A DNA stretch of 64,000 bases. Origin: Flectonema sp. DT1601 (lineage: Eukaryota; Euglenozoa; Diplonemea; Diplonemida; Diplonemidae). Below the pieces are notes generated by a model that was given only the letters and a program-made list of their open reading frames with translations, did not search any database and had not been told where the DNA came from. Shown piece by piece: positions 54,801-61,894 of this stretch; within the stretch, counting starts at the first letter, position 1; every line of letters begins with the position of its first letter. The position numbers were made by a program, and so were the translations under genes. The stretch covers positions 588,559 to 652,558 of the forward strand of contig OZ025855.1 of assembly GCA_964019425.1 (NCBI GenBank), read 5' to 3'.

Positions 54801-55015
54801 GCGGTAATGATAATAAGTTGATATGGATTCCAATTTTAGTAGCATCTGTTATTGCTGCTACTCTGTGTTTGTTTATGGGATATGCGATATGGAGAAGGGA
54901 AAAGAGATTTGAAGAACTTAACAACGCTAGCTATCCTAGTATGCCAGACTCACCAGGAACAATTCACAGTAATCCTATTGATGAGGAAAATTTTGGAAGC
55001 CCCAGGTCAGGTTGA
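39875..55015 (+). CDS. Giant mucin-like type-I membrane protein (5,046 residues)
   Basis: One uninterrupted exon of 15.1 kb. Signal peptide MAFFWQILVLVLIGSVDEISA; N-terminal Cys-containing domain to about residue 165 (RYWVGRITQTGRGFDVNGVQ at its start); then about 4,580 residues of Pro/Thr/Ser stalk built on a TPVPNTxxP motif; a C-terminal Cys-containing domain (about 4755-4960); a membrane helix (about 4982-5005, WIPILVASVIAATLCLFMGY); and a cytoplasmic tail of about 40 residues. The stalk should be heavily O-glycosylated and extended, projecting the head far from the membrane. It is made of ten copies of a 198-residue unit in two blocks and about twenty copies of a 57-residue unit, joined by irregular PVPNT sequence. 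It shares the PTAVPT stalk idiom with the two surface genes at 21-27 kb. Adhesion or protection is plausible, not shown. Head and tail domains are unrecognised. Confidence 0.88.
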   Translation: MAFFWQILVLVLIGSVDEISAINYRYWVGRITQTGRGFDVNGVQEYITRGYVVSMPSSASFSAEACVRCFGVGIGANSGCEMTGANFDSGIVTNDDVSLVVALDSWEEDNIPHDCTFLPGVDDGLSHISCASPNIPSTTRNVVHSFVCTGTNFEVEIFFIWGDFTVAPDTIAPTPMPQTSVPDTTVPVGSTATPVPMTPTPTAFPATAAGPTPAPLVLTDAPFPPTAIPTAVPTAVPTLVPPTPVPVTSSPLMTSTPVPNTLSPGSTNVPTPVPVTPSPPSTTSTPVPDTTSPGINPTPVPITLSPPLTATPVPNTLAPGTTNVPTSVPSTPSPPSTTSTPVPNTLSPGVLTTSVPVTPSPLGSTSTPVPVTLSPGITSVPSTPVPVTIAPLSTSTPVPNTLTPGTTVVPSTATPVPSTPSPPVSTPVPNTLSPGSTNAPTPVPVTPSPPSTTATPVPNTLSPSVPSTSVPVTPSPPSTTSTPVPNTPSPGVVPTPVPGTASPPSTTATPVPNTLSPGSTAVPTPVPNTAAPASTTATPVPNTPTPIIIVSTSVPNTPGPLGSTNTPVPNTLAPGTTSVPSTPVPQTASPPVATPVPNTLSPGSTAVPSTATPVPSTPSPPVSTPVPNTLSPGSTNAPTPVPVTPSPPSTTSTPVPNTPSPGVVPTPVPGTASPPSTTATPVPNTLSPGSTAVPTPVPNTAAPASTTATPVPNTPAPIIIVSTSVPNTPGPLGSTNTPVPNTLAPGTTSVPSTPVPQTASPPVATPVPNTLSPGSTAVPSTATPVPSTPSPPVSTPVPNTLSPGSTNAPTPVPVTPSPPSTTATPVPNTLSPSVPSTSVPVTPSPPSTTSTPVPNTPSPGVVPTPVPGTASPPSTTATPVPNTLSPGSTAVPTPVPNTAAPASTTATPVPNTPTPIIIVSTSVPNTPGPLGSTNTPVPNTLAPGTTSAPSTPVPQTASPSVATPVPNTLSPGSTAVPSTATPVPSTPSPPVSTPVPNTLSPGSTNAPTPVPVTPSPPSTTATPVPNTLSPSVPSTSVPVTPSPPSTTSTPVPNTPSPGVVPTPVPGTASPPSTTATPVPNTLSPGSTAVPTPVPNTAAPASTTATPVPNTPTPIIIVSTSVPNTPGPLGSTNTPVPNTLAPGTTSVPSTPVPQTASPPVATPVPNTLSPGSTAVPSTATPVPSTPSPPVSTPVPNTLSPGSTNAPTPVPVTPSPPSTTATPVPNTLSPSVPSTSVPVTPSPPSTTSTPVPNTPSPGVVPTPVPGTASPPSTTATPVPNTLSPGSTAVPTPVPNTAAPASTTATPVPNTPTPIIIVSTSVPNTPGPLGSTNTPVPNTLAPGTTSVPSTPVPQTASPPVATPVPNTLSPGSTAVPTPAPTSTPVPNTPSPLSTATPVPNTPSPGSTNAPTIVPVTSAPVGTTATPVPVTPSPNVPTPVPGTPSPPSTTSTPVPNTLSPLIIISSSVPDTPSPVGTTATPVPNTDAPVRLTPVPNTPSPPTTSTPVPVTLTPGTTSAPSTATPVPNTNSPSDTSTPVPNTLSPGTTSVPTPVPDTTAPIGSTATPVPSTPVPVVPTPVPNTNAPLTTSTPVPNTLPPGITLQPTPVPITLSPPSTTSTPVPNTLAPGVLTTSVPNTLSPSGITSTPVPNTMAPGATAVPTTPVPNTLSPSTTSTPVPNTASPTDTPPTAMPTSTPVPNTASPPVTSTPVPNTLSPGATFAPTPVPITPSPVGTTATPVPNTLSPSIPSTSVPSTPAPPGTTATPVPNTPSPGIVSTPVPNTNAPLTTATPVPNTIAPGTTNAPTSVPNTLAPIGTTSTPVPNTLAPGVLATSVPNTLAPVGTTSTPVPVTPAPGSTSVPSTPVPVTPSPPATSTPVPNTLTPGTTVVPSTATPVPSTPSPPVSTPVPNTLSPGSTNAPTPVPVTPSPPSTTATPVPNTLSPSVPSTSVPVTPSPPSTTSTPVPNTPSPGVVPTPVPGTASPPSTTATPVPNTLSPGSTAVPTPVPNTAAPASTTATPVPNTPTPIIIVSTSVPNTPGPLGSTNTPVPNTLAPGTTSVPSTPVPQTASPPVATPVPNTLSPGSTAVPSTATPVPSTPSPPVSTPVPNTLSPGSTNAPTPVPVTPSPPSTTATPVPNTLSPSVPSTSVPVTPSPPSTTSTPVPNTPSPGVVPTPVPGTASPPSTTATPVPNTLSPGSTAVPTPVPNTAAPASTTATPVPNTPAPIIIVSTSVPNTPGPLGSTNTPVPNTLAPGTTSAPSTPVPQTASPPVATPVPNTLSPGSTAVPSTATPVPSTPSPPVSTPVPNTLSPGSTNAPTPVPVTPSPPSTTATPVPNTLSPSVPSTSVPVTPSPPSTTSTPVPNTPSPGVVPTPVPGTASPPSTTATPVPNTLSPGSTAVPTPVPNTAAPASTTATPVPNTPAPIIIVSTSVPNTPGPLGSTNTPVPNTLAPGTTSAPSTPVPQTASPPVATPVPNTLSPGSTAVPSTATPVPSTPSPPVSTPVPNTLSPGSTNAPTPVPVTPSPPSTTATPVPNTLSPSVPSTSVPVTPSPPSTTSTPVPNTPSPGVVPTPVPGTASPPSTTATPVPNTLSPGSTAVPTPVPNTAAPASTTATPVPNTPTPIIIVSTSVPNTPGPLGSTNTPVPNTLAPGTTSAPSTPVPQTASPPVATPVPNTLSPGSTAVPSTATPVPSTPSPPVSTPVPNTLSPGSTNAPTPVPVTPSPPSTTATPVPNTLSPSIPSTSVPVTPSPPSTTSTPVPNTPSPGVVPTPVPGTASPPSTTATPVPNTLSPGSTAVPTPVPNTAAPASTTATPVPNTPTPIIIVSTSVPNTPGPLGSTNTPVPNTLAPGTTSVPSTPVPQTASPPVATPVPNTLSPGSTAVPTPAPTSTPVPNTPSPLSTATPVPNTLSPGSTNVPTPVPVTPSPPSTTSTPVPNTLSPGQVSTPVPNTAAPASTTATPVPNTPTPIIIVSTSVPDTTSPLGSTSTPVPVTLSPGSTGVPSTPVPNTAAPPATTATPVPSTPSPVIFVATPVPDSGSPIGITSTPVPNTLPPGITAVPSTPVPNTLSPATTSTPVPNTLTPGMTNSPSTATPVPNTNAPSGTSTPVPNTLSPGTTLVPTPVPNTLSPVSSTSTPVPSTPVPGIVPTPVPNTNAPAVTATPVPNTLSPGTTLMPTPVPITPTPPTSTSTPVPNTLAPGVFGTSVPNTASPPSSTSTPVPNTLAPGATIVPPTPVPNTASPVATSTPVPNTLTPGGTAVPTSVPNTAAPVGTTSTPVPDTLSPGVVSTSTPVPLSLSPIGSTSTPVPNTLSPGATNIPATTTPVPATNSPLMTSTPVPNTLSPGSTNAPTPVPITASPPSTTSTPVPNTLSPSVPSTSVPATPSPPSTTATPVPDTPSPGIIPTSVPATPSPPSSTATPVPNTLPPGFTLAPTPVPNTFSPPSTTATPVPNTLAPGVFGTPVPVTPSPLGTTSTPVPNTLAPGSTLVPSTPVPITSSPAFTSTPVPNTLTPGTTSVPTPVPITASPLGTTSTPVPNTLTPGLLVFPTPVPDTGAPAGTTATPVPNTAAPGFSTSTPVPDTGAPAGTTATPVPNTLTPGATVMPTPVPDTGAPAGTTATPVPNTAAPGFSTSTPVPDTGAPAGTTATPVPNTLTPGATVMPTPVPDTGAPAGTTATPVPNTAAPGFSTSTPVPDTGAPAGTTATPVPNTLTPGATVMPTPVPDTGAPAGTTATPVPNTAAPGFSTSTPVPDTGAPAGTTATPVPNTLTPGATVMPTPVPDTGAPAGTTATPVPNTAAPGFSTSTPVPDTGAPAGTTATPVPNTLTPGATVMPTPVPDTGAPAGTTATPVPNTAAPGFSTSTPVPDTGAPAGTTATPVPNTLTPGATVMPTPVPDTGAPAGTTATPVPNTAAPGFSTSTPVPDTGAPAGTTATPVPNTLTPGATVMPTPVPDTGAPAGTTATPVPNTAAPGFSTSTPVPDTGAPAGTTATPVPNTLTPGATVMPTPVPDTGAPAGTTATPVPNTAAPGFSTSTPVPDTGAPAGTTATPVPNTLTPGATVMPTPVPDTGAPAGTTATPVPNTAAPGFSTSTPVPDTGAPAGTTATPVPNTLTPGATVMPTPVPDTGAPAGTTATPVPNTAAPGFSTSTPVPDTGAPAGTTATPVPNTLTPGATVMPTPVPDTGAPAGTTATPVPNTLTPGATVMPTPVPDTGAPAGTTATPVPNTAAPGFSTSTPVPDTGAPAGTTATPVPNTLTPGATVMPTPVPDTGAPAGTTATPVPNTAAPGFSTSTPVPDTGAPAGTTATPVPNTLTPGATVMPTPVPDTGAPAGTTATPVPNTAAPGFSTSTPVPDTGAPAGTTATPVPNTLTPGATVMPTPVPDTGAPAGTTATPVPNTAAPGFSTSTPVPDTGAPAGTTATPVPNTLTPGATVMPTPVPDTGAPAGTTATPVPNTAAPGFSTSTPVPDTGAPAGTTATPFPNTLTPGATVMPTPVPDTGAPAGTTATPVPNTAAPGFSTSTPVPDTGAPAGTTATPVPNTLTPGATVMPTPVPDTGAPAGTTATPVPNTAAPGFSTSTPVPDTGAPAGTTATPVPNTLTPGATVMPTPVPDTGAPAGTTATPVPNTAAPGFSTSTPVPDTGAPAGTTATPVPNTLTPGATVMPTPVPDTGAPAGTTATPVPNTAAPGFSTSTPVPDTGAPAGTTATPVPNTLTPGATVMPTPVPDTGAPAGTTATPVPNTVAPVSGVLSTSIPGSVPNGGNENGGNIRSENVRIARGRFSPGVRLFLYDDVFGWSNDGSQYKNVPDYLRGLPLWIPNTLLEANEVVTFTCPQEGLSNVCDAYILIDLVNDLSTITALRSQGWVSSYCSPSVMTNGVIRPMMVLRRQIQPGVTVSAQFPNSVTQFTGFGMYQIGTLCSSVATPQQCVRDVASNVLCKWTTASGCIDDLCPEGFTVPPGTELNITNTPGIGETTPTPTPLPVNGETTAPTNSGNDNKLIWIPILVASVIAATLCLFMGYAIWRREKRFEELNNASYPSMPDSPGTIHSNPIDEENFGSPRSG
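41102..43990 (+). repeat. 594-bp coding repeat, block 1 (five copies)
   Basis: Copies begin near 41102, 41696, 42208, 42802 and 43396, each with CCATCTACTGCAACACCAGT or a one-base variant. The period is 594 bp (198 codons) except for the second copy, which is 513 bp because 27 codons (the NTLSPSVPSTSVPVTPSP region) are missing. Copies differ by few, mostly silent, changes. The block ends at CCAACCCCTGCGCCAACTAG, the same junction that ends block 2. Confidence 0.9.
45529..48498 (+). repeat. 594-bp coding repeat, block 2 (five copies)
   Basis: Copies begin near 45529, 46122, 46716, 47310 and 47904, all 594 bp, and are nearly identical to block 1. About 1.5 kb of degenerate PVPNT sequence separates the blocks. 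Both blocks start after TGTAGTACCA and end at the same junction, so the whole block was probably duplicated or both exchange by conversion. Confidence 0.9.
50490..54050 (+). repeat. 171-bp coding repeat, about twenty copies
   Basis: The 57-codon unit runs GATVMPTPVPDTGAPAGTTA, then TPVPNTAAPGFSTSTPVPDT, then GAPAGTTATPVPNTLTP. I count twenty occurrences of the GFSTSTPVP segment spaced 171 bp apart, with one gap of about 257 bp near 52264-52521 where an extra half unit (about 87 bp) is inserted. Variation is mostly silent (CTGCAGCACCT/CTGCGGCTCCT; AACTGCAACG/AACCGCTACT). One copy near 53270 changes PVPNT to PFPNT. The unit itself contains two copies of PVPDTGAPAGTTATPVPNT. Confidence 0.9.
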
Positions 55016-57121
55016 TTAAGTACAACACCTTAACAAGTATTGTAAGAATGAAAAAAAAAAAAAAAAAAAAAGAATGTTGGCAGCACATGTAAACCTCCCT
55101 AAGGTAGTTTTATCAGTTTTTAAGTCGGTTCACAGTTTCGTTGACGCACACAAAAAAAAAATCATCAACGAGGGTGTTATATTACTATTTTTTCTGAATA
55201 GTTTTAAGATAAAACCAAATTGTTTTTTTTTTTATTCGTTAGTTTTACTCTAATTGGTTGTTAGTTTTTTTTTTTTTTTTTTTAAATCTCCTTCCCCAAA
55301 CTCCCCAAAGATTTCGTGTGGACGGAATCCAGTTATGACGATTCATAGTTAACCTTGATTTATTTATTCAAGTCCCCCCCAAAAAAAAAAGGAAAGAGAG
55401 GGAATCCATTCTAAATAGTTTTGAAATTCCATTTAATGTTGTCGTGAATCTTTTAAAGTCGCATCTTTCCTTCATGCAAAAATTTTCTTCTAAAAAATAG
55501 AAGTAGCTACCCTCTAGTTTGGGAATCTTTTCGATTTTTTTTTTTTTTTTAATATTTCTCTTTTTTTTATTTATCGTAAAATCGTTAAAGTTCAAACAAC
55601 ATTGAATAAGGGAGTCTGAGAAGATTTTAGTTTTATAAAAGAAGGAAAAAAAAAAAAAAAAAAAAAAGGGAAAAACTTTTTTTTTTTTTTTTTTTTTTGA
55701 ATATCTTCTTCCTGCCTTTCTATGTTGTCTGTTCTGAGTTCGCATACGTTTTTCAATTCGTAGTAGTTCTTTCCCTGTGGAATTTTAATTTTCTTTTTAT
55801 TATTATTATTATTATTATTCTGCATTTTTTTTTTATTATTATAATTTATTGTATTCTTACTGTTGAAAAGTTTTTATCTTTTGAAGACAACAGCGTTTTA
55901 TAAAGTTCATCTTGTTTTGTTTTTTTATTATTGGAAGTTCGCTTCCTTCGCAAGTATTGCGAGGTTTGCGAACAGCAACCAAAAAAAAAATTTGAATCTG
56001 TCGTCGCTAGTGGGTTACCCAGCACTCTGCGTCGGCTTTTTGGATTTAATATCCAACTTCTTTGCTGGTGGAACAGACAGCAACCAACAAAAGTTTTTTT
56101 TTGTTTTTTTTTTTTTTTTGTGTAAAATTATATCTTACAATAGTCAGAAAGAAAAAAAAAAAAAAAAAATAATAATATGGGGGAAAAAAAAATAAAAAAT
56201 AAAAAAACACACATGTCACACGTAACAACAATTTAAAAAAAAAAAAAAAAACGAATGCCACGTAGTGTGATTTGATTGAGTTTTTTTTTTATTGTCCTTA
56301 TTTTTAACGATTTATTTTTCTATCACCCCCCCCAGCCTTATTTAGTTTTGTTTCTAAGTCACAGCATCAAGGTAAAGTGCGACAGAGGTTAACTTCTTTT
56401 GCTTACCAAAATTATTTCGTAAATAAGTAAGTATCACAAAGTCTGGCGTAGGCTTCACTTTGAGCTATGACTATTTTATGTGTTAATGTGCTATGATATT
56501 GTGTACCCCTAATTATGGTCTCTTGCGTTTATTTATTTTATGTCAAGAACCAAGTCTGTTGTACTAAATTCTTTTTCTGAGATTAATCCTTATTTAAAAA
56601 GTATTAAACTGAAATTATATTAGGTCTGTTTTTTTTTAGAGGTCACCCATTACCTCTTTACAACGGTCTAGTTTCTTCTTTCAGGTTGGTATGGATCTCA
56701 GCCCTTTGTTCTGGAATTTTGTTAGCTAACTAGTATCTTCACGTTTTCATTTATCTAGACCAGTCTTTGTAGTCTTCTTTTGCCGGCATTTAATCGCTGG
56801 TCAAACATTCTATATCTGCGATGCAAAGCGTACCAACAAACTCTAAAGTTTTACCTCGAAAAAAAGTTGTTACAGCGATGTTTATTCACTTGTTGGTCAA
56901 CTTTAACAATGAAAAGTTTTTAAGAAAAAAAAAAACACAAGGAAAAAGTGTGTTTTTTATGAATTTTTTTTTCCCCCCTTTTTTTTTTGACATAAGACAA
57001 AAAATATATATTTCCCTATTTATGTTTCTTATTTTTTTTCTTTTTTTCTAAACGTATTAACAACGTCTCTTAAACTGCCTGCCTCGTGCATGCAGAAGGC
57101 AATTACTTCTGGTTATAACTA

Positions 57122-57212
57122 TGTCTTCTCGCCTGTGAGAGTCTCACGGTTGTGGTACCGAATTACCGGTACCCCCGGGAGCTTCCAGGGGTTTTGACTT
57201 CCCCGATTTCAA
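57122..57212 (+). mobile_element. SINE-like fragment, copy 1
   Basis: GAGTCTCACGGTTGTGGTA, then CGGTACCCCCGGGAGCTTCC and GGTTTTGACTTCC, followed by an A tract of 18 bases. It is similar over about 80 bases to 61226-61325. An A-tailed short element present in several diverged copies suggests a retroposed small RNA. I see no tRNA or 5S head. Confidence 0.35.
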
Positions 57213-60200
57213 AAAAAAAAAAAAAAAACCCCACACCAACACTTTTTTTCCCCTTTCTGATTAGGGTTTTTTTGGTATAAAATTCTTCTTTTGGAGCCCT
57301 CACGTTCTCTGACTTCTCTTTGGGGAATTGTAACTCAGTTGGGTCCCCAACTGCAGTATCCCTTTTTTTCACTATTCTTTCCATTTCCTGCAACAACCAG
57401 TTTGAAGGTATAATTACTCATTTCAACGTCTCGGATCTTTTCAATTTTTGGGTTGCCATCTGTGTAGCTCAAGAGTGAGATTTATCTTACAGTCTTCATC
57501 AGCTGGTGAAGACGAAATAATTCCCCGCCACCCGCTTTTCCCCCCCCTCCTCTAGTAAAAAATATTGAAATCTATTTCTGTTACAGCAATGAAATAGCAC
57601 AGTGCTTTGTACTCAATAACAAGTCATCGCATCGCACGGTATTCATCATGAGTGGTATCTGTGTGGTGCTTTTAGTACCTCTCTGAGGAACTTGTTTTTT
57701 TTTTTTTTTTTTTTTTGTATGTTAGTTCTGATAGCAAGCAACGCAATAAGCAAGGCAAAATAAAATATATTTTTCATCCTTTTCTTGGGTCACAAGCAGT
57801 TAATGCTGTTTTACACACATTGGTGCTTGGCCTGAATATAAGGAACGAAGATTTGCTTTTAAACCCGCACCTCAAAATATCAGTCGACAACTCTGATTTG
57901 TTGTCGAAATTGGTGTTAGTTGCTTTCAGAACTTTTTTCAACAGAGCGAAGAAACATGCATTTTCGCACACAAGCAAACATACTGGTACCTTGGCTTGGG
58001 AGAATGTTTCTTAAAACCGCTTTTCATTGCATAAGCAAAAGCAGAAAAATAAGTTATCTCCTCGAGTTTCATTTGGCAAGACTGGTGCTTTTTTTTTTTT
58101 TTTTCTCCCCCTTTTTCTTCTCGTCTGTCCTTACCTTGTAATTATTGCAGTAAGCAGTCAACGCTTGGCTTCTTAATTTTAGTCAAGTAGTGATCATCTT
58201 TAGGGTGTTTTCCTGCTTAATTAATCATGCTGCTCTATTTAGCAAGGCAGCTTCTTGATCTGAACTATGTGGCGTTGCAGATCATGCTTTTTTTTACATA
58301 AAGTCGAAAGAGCATTCGAAGGGTGTTACTGCTGTAAAGAAAGTGATCGCACAAGCACTGTACCTGATCATGTTTTTTTTTTTTTTTTTTTTTTTTGTTC
58401 TCATGACGTGTGGAAAAAAAATAAAATAAAATAAATAAACTATTACCGTGAGCTGTTCTATTCGTTGTCAACTTGTTTTGATTTAAAGTAAAGCAAAACT
58501 ACAAATGTTGATTATTTTCAGTCAGTCGGGTAATATAAATTTATATATTTTTTTTTTTTTCTTTCATGAGAATTGTTTATATCAACAGATTGCGAAACGG
58601 AAAGTTATCTTGTCTCTTTATCTGCTTGAAATTCTTGTGTTGTACATACAGGATGGTATAAGTAGTTAGTAGAGATCAAGATGTGGTTATTTTTGATCCG
58701 TGGTGACACAGTGAAACAGAAAGTTTTCGCTTTTTTTTTTTTTTTTTTTTTTTTAATTCATCTTCTTTCTGCTCCTCTGTTTAGGATTTGGTCCCTGTTC
58801 TCTCTCCTGTAGACTTGCCCACTCGTTACAACGGTTTAGGCTGGATGCATTCTCCTGCTGTTGTTACTTACCCCCACCGAATCGCTGTGGTTTTTTTTTT
58901 TAATTTTTTTTTTTAGTGTGTTTTTTCTTTTTTTCCCCCTTTTTTTTGTTATCTAAAAAGACAAAACGTTTAGCGACACAACGGCTAGTTCGTGTACAAG
59001 CAATATACTTTTTATCTCTTTATAAATATGGAATGTAGGTATTGGTAACCCAGTTTTGCTAGCCTCATATACAGTTTTTTTGATAACCCCCCAATGCAGC
59101 ATTTTTGTTTCTCAGCCCATCCCCTTTTGCGTTGTTTCATCACTTCATCGCATTGCTGCCGCTTTTGATTAGCGTTTTGCAGATTGAGTTTGTTGATGTT
59201 TCTCGTTAGCATGTGAGGAAGTCTTATCTTAATTGAAAAAAAGAAAAAAAAACGGTTGACTTTTGATTGCTGTTGTTTCTTTCTATGTAGTTTTGTGACT
59301 AAGGATTATTTACCTTTAATTAGCAGCCTTTTTGTGGGTTCCATCACACGTTTTGGTATTGCAAGAAGGTAGACGTCTGTTTTATATGTTAGTCACACAT
59401 CGAAAGGGAAGTTTTTGAGAAAAAAAATTTTTTTTATGGAACTCATATATCACTGTGTGTAGTCTTTGGTAGTTTTGTTTCACGTTTCCCTTTCCACAGC
59501 ACAAGAAAAAAAAAAAAAGTATAATTATAATAGTGAGTTCATGTTTCTCTTTTTTTTGTTTTTTTTAAAAAAAAAAAAAAAAAAAAAATAGAAAATTATA
59601 AATACCTCCCTTATTCTTTAATCTTCGTATTTCGTAGTTTTTTCTGTTTTGTGTACTTTTTTACTTCGATTCTTGCATTCAAAAAAAAACTATAAAAAAA
59701 ATTTTTGTTCATTTTGTTCACCCATCTATTATTGGTTACTATCTGCTACCGACACACGAACTGTGATAGGAGAGAGCTTCTTCGATGTTATCGAGCATGG
59801 GAGGCTTATCGTTCTTTTTTTGTTTCCTTAATTGTTTTGTTAATGAAAAAAATGGTGTTTCATTTTATTTTATAAAAAAAAATAAATTTGTCATCCCTTC
59901 AATTCAACAATAGCCCACCTTTCTGAGTGTTTTGGAAATGGCTGTGGATTTGCTGAGAGTTTACGGCAAAGGTTGTTTGGATTTAAAAAAAAAAACGAAC
60001 AAACAAACAAACAAAATAAGCAGCATTGCATTAGTGTTACTTATCCATTCCATCTTTTATTAGCCACTTCTAAAAGAAGCGTGTTTGACTTATGTTCTGT
60101 GTTATTATTTTAGTGAGGTAGGTTATATTCGTAGGGCATATCGCCACTTCCTTACTGGCCCCCCAGGTAGACAATCCAAACAAAAAACTAATTGAAATTA

Positions 60201-60782
60201 AATCTCGAAAGGGAAGGGATGTTATCGAGAGTTTTATTTTTAGAAGTTTTTTTTTTTTTTTTTTTTTTTTTGAAAATCTTGTTTTTTTATTATTTAGTTT
60301 CTCTTTATTTTCTGTTATTTTTATTATAGTCTTAGCCTAACCTCATCAATCAACTACTAAGGATCAACAGCCATCACCCTGGTGATTGGATTCACCTTCG
60401 TTAGTTAGTTGTTGTTTGAGGTAGAAGTACAAGCAATGAAAAATAAATAAAAACCTACAAATATCAAAAAAGGAAAAAAAATTAAAAAAGCAAAATTGCT
60501 TATATCGAAATATTTTCTTGTTCTATTAAATTTAGTAGGTCGGTATATCGTTTTTAAAAGTTGGGAGGGAAAAAAAAAAAAAAAAAAAAACGAAGGAAAA
60601 AAAATGAATAAAAACAAATTCTTGCTTGGAATGCTTCGGTCACTCTTATTCTTGTTATTGCTGATGAATAATAATATTTTTTTTTTTATTTTTTTAAAAA
60701 ACCCATTCGTTCTAACAAAACAACAACAAAAAAAAAAAAAAAAAAACAATGAAAACAGCATACGGTTTACTGTTTTGCTCTT

Positions 60783-60819
<37 letters not shown>

Positions 60820-61225
60820 TTTAAAAAAAAAAACTTATCAATCAGTATTCTAAAGGCATACTTTCACCTTCAAAAAAAATAGCAATTTTGCGCCAGTTTT
60901 GTTTGTTTATCAAAGGAAATACTTTTATCTTATTTATACTTATACTTGCAGGACGAAAAAACGGGAAAAAAAGAAATACTAAAAAGTGTATAAACACTTA
61001 TTTATATTTCGTATTTTTTTTAAATTTTTCTTTAAAAAATTTTGTTTGTAGTCTGATTGCGTAACTTTGCGGTTTTCTCAAGAGGAAAATATATTCCTAC
61101 AATCTGACTATTTATTTTTATTTATTTTTATTTATTTTGCACCGACGCAGTCGGAGAAGAAAAAAAAAACTATTCAGATAAAGAGCCGTTTTATTTTTAT
61201 TATGTCGAATGTTATCTATTTTCGA

Positions 61226-61325
61226 GTCTCACGGTTGCTGGTAGCGATATAACTGTTACTCTGTGAGCTTTTCCTGGCTTTTGGCTTCCTAGGCTTCGTA
61301 AATAAATAAATAAAATAAAAATTTT
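61226..61325 (+). mobile_element. SINE-like fragment, copy 2
   Basis: GAGTCTCACGGTTGCTGGTA, then TGTGAGCTTTTCCTGGCTTT and TGGCTTCCTAGGCTTCG, followed by a (TAAA)n A-rich tail. It matches 57122-57212. A shorter piece with GAGCTTGGCTTCCTGGACTG and an A tract of more than 20 bases lies at about 13132-13186. A hairpin CACCGAC-G-CAGTCGG at about 61141 also recurs near 13289. Confidence 0.35.
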
Positions 61326-61894
61326 CCCTGTGCCGCCAGTAATACTGTCTGCGATCAACAAAATATAAAGGCTTATCTGGATGATTTATTTTTTAAAAAA
61401 ATTTTTTTTGTACCTACAAACCCATTGTTCGGTAGAAAGAGAATTGTGGCAGCGTAACTACCTATTCCTTTATTAGGATTTTCTACCGGTTGCGCACAAA
61501 CAAAATAAAAGTGTGAGTTAGTAAGTAAAAAGTGAAGTTTGCCGATTCTTTTTTTTATTGTTTTGCGTCTGTCCATCGTTCGCGTGGTTCAAATCCCTCT
61601 CTTTTTGATTTCGTTGATTAAAAAAAAAATGTTTTACGAAATCGATCAAAAACGTCGTTACTTTATGCTAACTGATGTACTAATGTTCCCTCCTTTCCTC
61701 CTCCTCAGTGAACTCTTCCTGATTAGTTATTTTAGATTTCAACTTATTTCGTTTTTACATCAGTATTCAATATGGAGAAGCAGAAGGGGAAAAGAAGAAG
61801 TGACAATAATTACCCTCATTTTTTCTTTTTGCTGATGATTATTTATATTTCTTTTTAAAAAAAAAAAAAAAACCAGAACAATGAATTATTCATA

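Larger units (their letters stand above)
55016..61894. other. 6.9-kb gene-free region with A/T tracts and SINE-like pieces
   Basis: No coding gene is supported. Many A and T tracts are present (for example A at 55644-55667 followed by T at 55677-55699, T at 58375-58396, A/T at 59567-59590, T at 60247-60271, T at 60788-60814). Balanced-composition islands lie at about 55920-56090, 56330-56860, 57060-57200, 57700-58080 and 58590-58890. The island at 55940-55965 contains a CCTTCGCAA/TTGCGAGG hairpin. A 99-codon ORF at 57715-58014 has no recognised similarity. Two related elements at about 57122-57212 and 61226-61325 are listed separately. Confidence 0.6.

Noticed and set aside
57715-58014. 99-codon + strand ORF in the 3' desert
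   Set aside because: No similarity recognised, no acceptor or leader context, overlapping minus-strand ORF of similar length.
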